Source: Bacteroidales bacterium
Lineage (GTDB): Bacteria; Bacteroidota; Bacteroidia; Bacteroidales; M50B96
NCBI GenBank assembly: GCA_021740905.1
Contig: JAIOYV010000014.1
Location: 1 to 64,000, forward strand
Direction: 5' to 3'
DNA length: 64,000 nt
Part shown: one piece after another, positions 58,885-64,000 of the stretch
Layout: every line of letters begins with the position of its first letter
How positions within the stretch are numbered: position 1 is the first letter of the stretch
Position numbers and translations under genes: made by a program
Notes under the pieces: model-generated
What the model was told of the DNA's origin: nothing
Databases searched by the model: none
Seen by the model: only the letters and a program-made list of their open reading frames with translations

Positions 58885-59232
58885 TTTCTCTTATTTTCAA
58901 TTCACATTCAACATCTTGTCCACCCTAATTCACCTTTGGTTTTTTCAGACGCAATGTTTACCAGCCGAAGCTTTAGCGCAGGTTGGCCTTGCGTCTCTTC
59001 ACGTCCTCCAAATTCCACATTTCCTTACTCAACTACTCACCCTAATTCCCTAATTCACTACTCACCTTATTACTTCCCTCACAGGCATTAACTTTTTTTA
59101 ACAAAAATAAGAATTTATTATCATAACTATGATCTTATTTTGTAAGAAGTTAGCGTTTGCAGAGAGTGCTTTTTTAAAGGCAATTAATCAATGAAATAAA
59201 CGATTATTTAAGATAAGAAAAACAACTAATTT
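58885..59232. other. 348-bp non-coding gap with dispersed repeats
   Basis: Contains AGACGCAA (58947-58954) and its complement TTGCGTCT (58989-58996) enclosing a CCGAAGCTTTAGCG element (58965-58978), then CCTAATTCCCTAATTCAC-type low-complexity sequence. No gene seen; the leader of the moxR gene is in the A/T-rich right part. Confidence 0.5.
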
Positions 59233-60228
59233 ATGAATCAAGCAGTTGATATTAAAGAATTGAACGAGCGCATCCAAAACGAGAGCGCGTTTGTGGAGAT
59301 GATAAACATGGAGATGAACAAGGTGATTGTTGGCCAAAAGCACCTGACTGAAAGTCTCTTGATTGGCCTGTTGTCGAATGGGCATATTTTGCTGGAAGGG
59401 GTTCCGGGTTTGGCAAAAACCCTTGCCATTAACACCCTTGCCGACACTGTTGATGCAAAGTTTCACAGGGTACAGTTTACGCCCGACCTTTTGCCTGCCG
59501 ACTTGCTCGGTACGATGATCTACAGTCAGAAGCGTGAAGAGTTTATCGTGAAGAAGGGGCCAATTTTTGCCAACTTCATTCTTGCGGACGAGATTAACCG
59601 TGCTCCTGCAAAGGTGCAATCCGCCTTGCTCGAAGCCATGCAGGAACGCCAGGTGACCATCGGGTCGGAAACATACAAACTGGAAGAACCTTTCCTGGTA
59701 TTGGCGACCCAAAACCCTATTGAGCAGGAAGGGACCTATCCATTGCCCGAAGCACAGGTCGACCGGTTTATGTTGAAAGCAGTAATCACTTATCCAACAA
59801 AGGATGAAGAAAGAATGATTATTCGTCAGAACATTGCCAAGGATTTCCCTAAAGCGACTACCGTAATTAGCCCTTCACAGATAGCCAAAGCCCGCAATGT
59901 GGTGAAGGAGGTTTACATGGACGAAAAAATCGAGAAGTACATCATCGACATTGTGTTTGCTACCCGCAATCCCGCCGATTACAAACTCGATAAATTCACC
60001 AACATGATCTCTTTTGGCGGTTCGCCCCGTGCAAGCATCAACCTGGCAATGGCTGCCAAAGCGTTTGCTTTCATCAAGCGCAGGGGCTATGTGATTCCCG
60101 AAGATGTGCGTGCAATTTGCCACGATGTAATGCGCCACAGGGTAGGGCTTACCTACGAAGCCGAAGCCGAAAACATCACCTCGGAAGAAATCATTACCGA
60201 AATTCTGAACACCGTAGAGGTACCTTAA
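59233..60228 (+). CDS. MoxR-family AAA+ ATPase
   Basis: A 331-residue MoxR-type AAA+ chaperone. Walker A is EGVPGLAKT, Walker B ILADEINRAPAK, sensor 1 LATQNPIEQEG, with the usual C-terminal lid helices. It heads the moxR-DUF58-bat operon common in Bacteroidota. MoxR proteins work with VWA-domain partners encoded downstream (BatA, BatB) in envelope-stress or metal-insertion tasks. A 206-bp repeat-containing gap follows before the DUF58 gene. Confidence 0.94.
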   Translation: MNQAVDIKELNERIQNESAFVEMINMEMNKVIVGQKHLTESLLIGLLSNGHILLEGVPGLAKTLAINTLADTVDAKFHRVQFTPDLLPADLLGTMIYSQKREEFIVKKGPIFANFILADEINRAPAKVQSALLEAMQERQVTIGSETYKLEEPFLVLATQNPIEQEGTYPLPEAQVDRFMLKAVITYPTKDEERMIIRQNIAKDFPKATTVISPSQIAKARNVVKEVYMDEKIEKYIIDIVFATRNPADYKLDKFTNMISFGGSPRASINLAMAAKAFAFIKRRGYVIPEDVRAICHDVMRHRVGLTYEAEAENITSEEIITEILNTVEVP

Positions 60229-60434
60229 TTTAGGTGAGTAGGGAATTGGGTAATTAAGGTGAGTAAGGAATCGTGGAATCGAAGTAGGACAGTAGAGACG
60301 CAAGGCTTGCGTCTCGAAATACCACCAGGAAAAAGATGGTTTGAAGAAATGATACATCGAGGTTTTGGAGAATTGCACACTCAACATAATTCCCTAATTC
60401 CCCAATTACTCACTCAACTAATAAACAAAAAAGA
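60229..60434. repeat. Repeat-filled gap between moxR and the DUF58 gene
   Basis: GGTGAGTAGGGAATTGGGTA wording at the left is matched by complementary CCCTAATTCCCCAATTACTC wording at 60389-60415. Between them is a perfect palindrome with arms GAGACGCAAG and CTTGCGTCTC (60295-60315). The whole can form a branched hairpin within the operon mRNA. Confidence 0.6.
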
Positions 60435-61298
60435 ATGGAAGCCAGTGAACTTATAAAGAAAGTCAGGAAGATAGAAATCAAGACCCGGCGCTTGTCCAAG
60501 CACTTGTTTGCGGGTGAGTACCACTCGGCATTCAAGGGCAAGGGGATGACCTTTAGCGAGGTGCGCGAGTATCAATACGGCGATGCCATCCGCGATATCG
60601 ACTGGAATGTGACAGCCCGTTTTAATCATCCTTATGTGAAGATTTACGAGGAAGAGCGCGAGCTTACCGTCATGTTGATTATTGATATGAGTGCCTCGAA
60701 AATTTTTGGGACCACCGAACAACTCAAACAAGATCTGATCACCGAGATTGCGGCAGTGCTTTCGTTTTCGGCCATGCTGAACAACGATAAGATTGGGGTG
60801 ATCTTTTTTAGCGATACCATCGAGAAATTCATCCCCCCACAAAAAGGCAGGACCCATATTTTACGTATCATCAGGGAATTGATCGAGTTTACTCCCGAGC
60901 ACAAAGAAACCAACATTGCCGAGGCTTTGCGCTATTTCACCAATGTGATAAAGAAAAAGTGCACGGCATTCATCATCTCCGACTTCATCGATTCGGGTTA
61001 CGACGAAGCCATCAAGATTGCCAATAAAAAGCACGACCTAATTGCCCTAAAGATTTATGATGAACGCGAAACCATCCTACCTCCAATAGGTCTCCTTAAC
61101 ATGAGAGATGCCGAGACTGGCGAGATGGTTTGGGTGGACACATCGAGCAAAAAAGTAAGGGCAAACTATGAGAAATGGTGGATCGAAATGAATGCCAAAC
61201 AAAAGGAAATATTCTCGAAAGCCGGGGTCGATTCGGCAGCTGTCCGGACCGATGAAGATTACGTGCAACCTTTGATGAAACTGTTTAAAAAGCGATAA
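60435..61298 (+). CDS. DUF58 protein
   Basis: A 287-residue DUF58 protein, the standard partner of MoxR. The signature is EVREYQYGDAIRDIDWNVTA. A VWA-like fold follows with VMLIIDMSASKIFG and later FIISDFIDSG. It is predicted cytoplasmic. It is 17 bp ahead of the next gene, in the same direction. Role within the Bat system is not established. Confidence 0.93.
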   Translation: MEASELIKKVRKIEIKTRRLSKHLFAGEYHSAFKGKGMTFSEVREYQYGDAIRDIDWNVTARFNHPYVKIYEEERELTVMLIIDMSASKIFGTTEQLKQDLITEIAAVLSFSAMLNNDKIGVIFFSDTIEKFIPPQKGRTHILRIIRELIEFTPEHKETNIAEALRYFTNVIKKKCTAFIISDFIDSGYDEAIKIANKKHDLIALKIYDERETILPPIGLLNMRDAETGEMVWVDTSSKKVRANYEKWWIEMNAKQKEIFSKAGVDSAAVRTDEDYVQPLMKLFKKR

Positions 61299-61315
61299 AA
61301 TACGACGTTTTCAAA

Positions 61316-62410
61316 ATGAAGAATCTCAAATATAAAACAGGTTTGCTTTTGCTGGTCTTTGCCTTTGCCGGACAATTTGTTCGGGCGCAGCAAATTACCG
61401 TGGAAGCCAAACTCGACACCAACCTGATAATGATTGGTGACCAGATTAAATTTCATCTTTCGGTAGACCAGGATCGGGGCTTTATGGTCGATTTCCCCTT
61501 GTTCCCCGATACCATCGTAAAGGATGTGGAGATCATCGAGCGCAGCCAGGTCGACACAACTTTTCTTTCCGACAAGCTTATGCGCCTTAGTCAGGAATAC
61601 ACCATTACTTCTTTCGACAGTGGCTTTCATGTAATTCCGGCAATCCCTTTTCCCTTTCGGGGGAATAATATTTCCGATACCATCGAAAGCCGTCCCGTAG
61701 TATTGATGGTGTACACTTTTCAGATCGATTCCGTGCAAGGTATTGCTGATATCAAACCGCCTATTGATGCACCTTTCACCTTTGCCGAGGCCGTGCCATA
61801 TATCGAAATTGGCCTGGGGATAGTCGCCATTTTAGTTTTGATTTTTTGGTTGATCAAAAGGTTTGGCAAAAAGGAAACCCAAACTTTCAGACGGGAAATC
61901 CCCAAAGAACCGGCCCATGTTATCGCTTTGCGCGAACTGGATGCTTTGGAGAAAAAGAAACTCTGGCAGCAGAGCAAGTTCAAGGAATACCACAGCGAGC
62001 TTACCGAAATTATCCGGGTTTATATTGAATATAGGTATAGCATCATGGCAATGGAGCAAACCAGCCCTGAAATTATCCAACAATTTGAACGAAATGGCAT
62101 GTTAAGCCCCGAACAGTTCGAACATTTAAAACAGATGCTCACCCTGGCCGATTATGTAAAATTCGCCAAGCTGGTCCCATTACCCGATGAAAACGAACTG
62201 AGCCTGAAACATGCCTACGATTTTGTGCTGAAAACAAAGATGAAGGTGGACCTGACTAGCAGTAAAGAGTCGGCAGATGGCAGTTCACAGCCGGCAGGTG
62301 GCAGTACTCAGTCTTCAGTCAACAGTCCCCAGCCTGCAGAATCCAATTCACGGGAGGTTATGGATGATATGCGCGATGAAAGTGGGAGCAATTTTAAAAG
62401 TGATTTTTAA
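61316..62410 (+). CDS. BatD-like membrane protein of the bat operon
   Basis: A 364-residue protein with a signal peptide (LLLLVFAFAGQFVRAQQ), a beta-rich periplasmic part (ITVEAKLDTNLIMIGDQIKF), one membrane segment near residue 170 (IGLGIVAILVLIFWLIKRF) and a cytoplasmic helical domain. This is the organisation of the BatD/'oxygen tolerance'-like gene usually found between DUF58 and batA. The C-terminal tail (ESADGSSQPAGGSTQSSVNS) is low-complexity. Its DNA (62262-62350) resembles the CAGTAGGCAG-type intergenic repeat, suggesting the repeat was captured in frame. Confidence 0.7.
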   Translation: MKNLKYKTGLLLLVFAFAGQFVRAQQITVEAKLDTNLIMIGDQIKFHLSVDQDRGFMVDFPLFPDTIVKDVEIIERSQVDTTFLSDKLMRLSQEYTITSFDSGFHVIPAIPFPFRGNNISDTIESRPVVLMVYTFQIDSVQGIADIKPPIDAPFTFAEAVPYIEIGLGIVAILVLIFWLIKRFGKKETQTFRREIPKEPAHVIALRELDALEKKKLWQQSKFKEYHSELTEIIRVYIEYRYSIMAMEQTSPEIIQQFERNGMLSPEQFEHLKQMLTLADYVKFAKLVPLPDENELSLKHAYDFVLKTKMKVDLTSSKESADGSSQPAGGSTQSSVNSPQPAESNSREVMDDMRDESGSNFKSDF

Positions 62411-62431
62411 AGTAATTATGCAAGACTTATA

Positions 62432-63427
62432 ATGGACAACTTAGTATTTTTAAATAAAGATTTTTTCTACCTTTTTATTCTGGTGGCTGCCATGATTGTC
62501 TGGTATGTCTTCAAACAAAAGAAAGCCAATGCCAGCATACAAACATCCACCTTATCGGCATTTAAAGGGAGCGGAACCGGATTGCGGGTATATTTCAGGC
62601 ATCTGATTTTTATCTTCCGAGTACTTGTGGTATCCTTGCTGATAATCGTTTTGGCACGCCCACAATCATCGCTCGATTGGACAAACACAACCACCGAAGG
62701 GATCGACATTGTGATTGCCCTCGATATTTCGGGCAGTATGCTTGCCGAAGATTTCAAGCCAAACCGGCTGGAAGCATCGAAGGATGTAGCTATCAAATTT
62801 ATCAATGGCCGGCCCAACGACAAAATTGGTTTGGTTGTTTATTCCGGCGAAAGCTTTACCCAATGCCCGCTTACGACCGACCATGCGGTTTTGATCAACC
62901 TTTTTAAGGATATTAAAAATGGCATGATTGAAGACGGAACAGCCGTTGGTAGCGGACTTGCAACTGCCGTCACCCGCCTTAAAGAAAGCACAGCAATCAG
63001 CAAAGTTGTTATTTTACTGACTGATGGGGTAAACAATGCCGGGGACATTTCACCCATGACCGCCGCCGAAATTGCCAAAACTTTTGGGGTTAGGGTTTAC
63101 ACGGTCGGAGTTGGGACGATGGGAATGGCCCCCTACCCTGCCACCGATTTCTTTGGCCGGAAAGTATACCAGCAGATGGAAGTGGAAATTGATGAGGCCA
63201 CTTTGCAAGATATTGCCCGCATGACCGACGGGCGGTATTTCAGAGCCACAAACAATACTAAATTGGCAGAGATTTACGAAGAGATCGACAAGCTGGAAAA
63301 ATCAAAAATCGAGGTAAAAGAGTATAGCAAGAAACAGGAGGAATTTCTTCCCTTTGCCCTTGCTGCCGCCCTTTTGCTAATAATGGAGGTGTTGATGAGG
63401 CAGACTTTTTTGAGGAATATTCCGTAG
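62432..63427 (+). CDS. batA: BatA, VWA-domain membrane protein
   Basis: A 331-residue protein with two N-terminal membrane segments (FYLFILVAAMIVWYVF and LIFIFRVLVVSLLIIVLA), a VWA domain with a complete MIDAS (IALDISGSMLAED; LLTDGVNNAGD), and a C-terminal membrane segment (LPFALAAALLLIMEVLM). This is the BatA layout; the metal-binding VWA domain faces the periplasm. BatA and BatB form part of the Bacteroides aerotolerance operon first named in B. fragilis, with a disputed role in oxygen tolerance. Confidence 0.92.
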   Translation: MDNLVFLNKDFFYLFILVAAMIVWYVFKQKKANASIQTSTLSAFKGSGTGLRVYFRHLIFIFRVLVVSLLIIVLARPQSSLDWTNTTTEGIDIVIALDISGSMLAEDFKPNRLEASKDVAIKFINGRPNDKIGLVVYSGESFTQCPLTTDHAVLINLFKDIKNGMIEDGTAVGSGLATAVTRLKESTAISKVVILLTDGVNNAGDISPMTAAEIAKTFGVRVYTVGVGTMGMAPYPATDFFGRKVYQQMEVEIDEATLQDIARMTDGRYFRATNNTKLAEIYEEIDKLEKSKIEVKEYSKKQEEFLPFALAAALLLIMEVLMRQTFLRNIP

Positions 63428-63681
63428 GGAGTTCTGAGTTCAAAGTTCTTAGTTCAAAGTTCTTAGTTCAAAGTTCTGAGTTCTGAGTTCTGAGTTTGGA
63501 ATCGCAGAATATTAAAGTACTGTAAGAAAGAGATTGAATGAAAATGATTGAGGAGAGAGTGAGGAAAAAGATTGAAGGAATTAGATAAATGAAAATTTGA
63601 AATTTACACGAATAGAAGTTCGAGTCCCTCCTGTTTCACAACTTAGAACTTGGAAACTTAGAACTTATAAACTTAAAACAA
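63428..63681. repeat. AGTTCTGAGTTCAAAGTTC low-complexity repeat between batA and batB
   Basis: 63428-63500 consists of units such as GTTCTGAGTTCAAAGTTCTT repeated with small changes. At 63640-63680 complementary ACTTAGAACTTGGAAACTTA units occur. The two blocks can pair within the operon transcript. Related units occur at 31851-31915. Confidence 0.65.
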
Positions 63682-64000
63682 ATGTTTCAATTTGCAAATA
63701 GAGAATATTTATACGCCTTGCTGATCATCCCGGCACTCGTGATGATCTTCATAATAGCATGGCAAATGCGCAAGCGGGCAATCAAAAACTTTGGCGACAT
63801 GAAAATCATCAAGGTGTTGATGGAGGATGTCAGTTTGCTCCGGCCAATCTGGAAATTTGGCATTGCCATGCTGGCAATGGGATTCCTGATTTTAGGGATT
63901 GCCGGGCCCCAACGCGGCTCAAAATTAAAAGAGGTGAAACGCAAAGGGGTGGAATTGGTGATTTGCCTCGATGTGTCCAACAGTATGCTCGCCGAAGACA
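63682..64000 (+). CDS. batB: BatB, VWA-domain membrane protein (5' part; runs off the window)
   Basis: The first 106 residues are visible: a start MFQFANREYLYALLIIPALV with a membrane segment, a second segment (WKFGIAMLAMGFLILGIAG), and the beginning of a VWA domain, LVICLDVSNSMLAED, cut at the window edge just after the MIDAS DxSxS motif. Position after batA and the similar layout identify it as BatB. It starts about 255 bp after batA, across a repeat block. Confidence 0.9.
   Translation, partial: MFQFANREYLYALLIIPALVMIFIIAWQMRKRAIKNFGDMKIIKVLMEDVSLLRPIWKFGIAMLAMGFLILGIAGPQRGSKLKEVKRKGVELVICLDVSNSMLAED

Noticed and set aside
1-64000. tRNA, tmRNA or rRNA genes
   Set aside because: Looked for cloverleaf landmarks (GGTTCGAATCC-type arms, 3' CCA) and rRNA signatures in the gaps; none found. 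The only stable RNA genes supported are rnpB and the tracrRNA.

Overview
This 64-kb window comes from a Bacteroidota chromosome, probably class Bacteroidia. The evidence is: three secreted proteins with type IX secretion (T9SS) C-terminal sorting domains, one of them a giant SprB-repeat protein; a GldB-type gliding lipoprotein; a PorT-family barrel; a moxR/DUF58/bat operon; a type II-C CRISPR locus; and candidate promoters of the Bacteroidota type (TTTG or TTG, 16-21 bp, TAnnTTTG) without clear Shine-Dalgarno sites. Most of the window is ordinary chromosome. The accessory parts are a defence cassette at 4-6 kb, the CRISPR locus at 15.7-25.5 kb, and a zone of toxin-antitoxin relics and a decayed insertion sequence at 45.8-55 kb.

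Layout. 1-7 kb: the end of a hybrid histidine kinase, then a molybdenum-cofactor operon (moeA, a short moaA, moaC, MOSC protein, MOSC-MoaB fusion) split by an AT-rich ATPase + HNH nuclease pair resembling the Septu (PtuA/PtuB) anti-phage system. 7-15.7 kb: T9SS-exported propeller protein, gldB, PorT-like barrel, NAD synthetase, C1 aminopeptidase, STAS protein. 15.7-25.5 kb: CRISPR array with 24 identical 46-bp repeats, one broken repeat and 24 spacers of exactly 30 bp; then on the minus strand cas9, a RAYT-type transposase with its REP palindromes, cas1, cas2 and an unrecognised fourth gene. The tracrRNA is divergent from cas9. 25.8-37 kb: SulP transporter, haem-binding protein, fatty-acid desaturase, TMTC-like membrane protein, M20 amidohydrolase, PD-(D/E)XK protein, nitroreductase, the RNase P RNA gene and an rRNA methyltransferase. 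37.7-45.7 kb: a 1931-residue SprB adhesin and two envelope lipoproteins (LpoB-like and COG3014-like). 45.8-55 kb: orphan antitoxin with toxin remnant, DUF433 pseudogene, FG-GAP T9SS protein, an IS1595-type element with 8-bp target duplication and an in-frame stop, aconitase, a DUF433/DUF5615 pair, and a frameshifted PAS gene. 55-64 kb: Uma2 protein, nitroreductase, Kef-type antiporter, truA, then moxR-DUF58-(BatD-like)-batA-batB running off the edge.

Points most worth following up: (i) the unknown 271-residue gene 18 bp downstream of cas2; (ii) the RAYT/REP insertion between cas1 and cas9, with REP sequence also inserted in frame inside the RAYT gene; (iii) CRISPR repeats that each carry a near-consensus Bacteroidota promoter, with a related promoter overlapping the tracrRNA anti-repeat in front of cas9; (iv) the Septu-like cassette inside the molybdenum-cofactor operon. 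Several families of short palindromes and low-complexity repeats are scattered through the intergenic spaces.

All identifications are from reading translated sequence by eye; no database search was possible.
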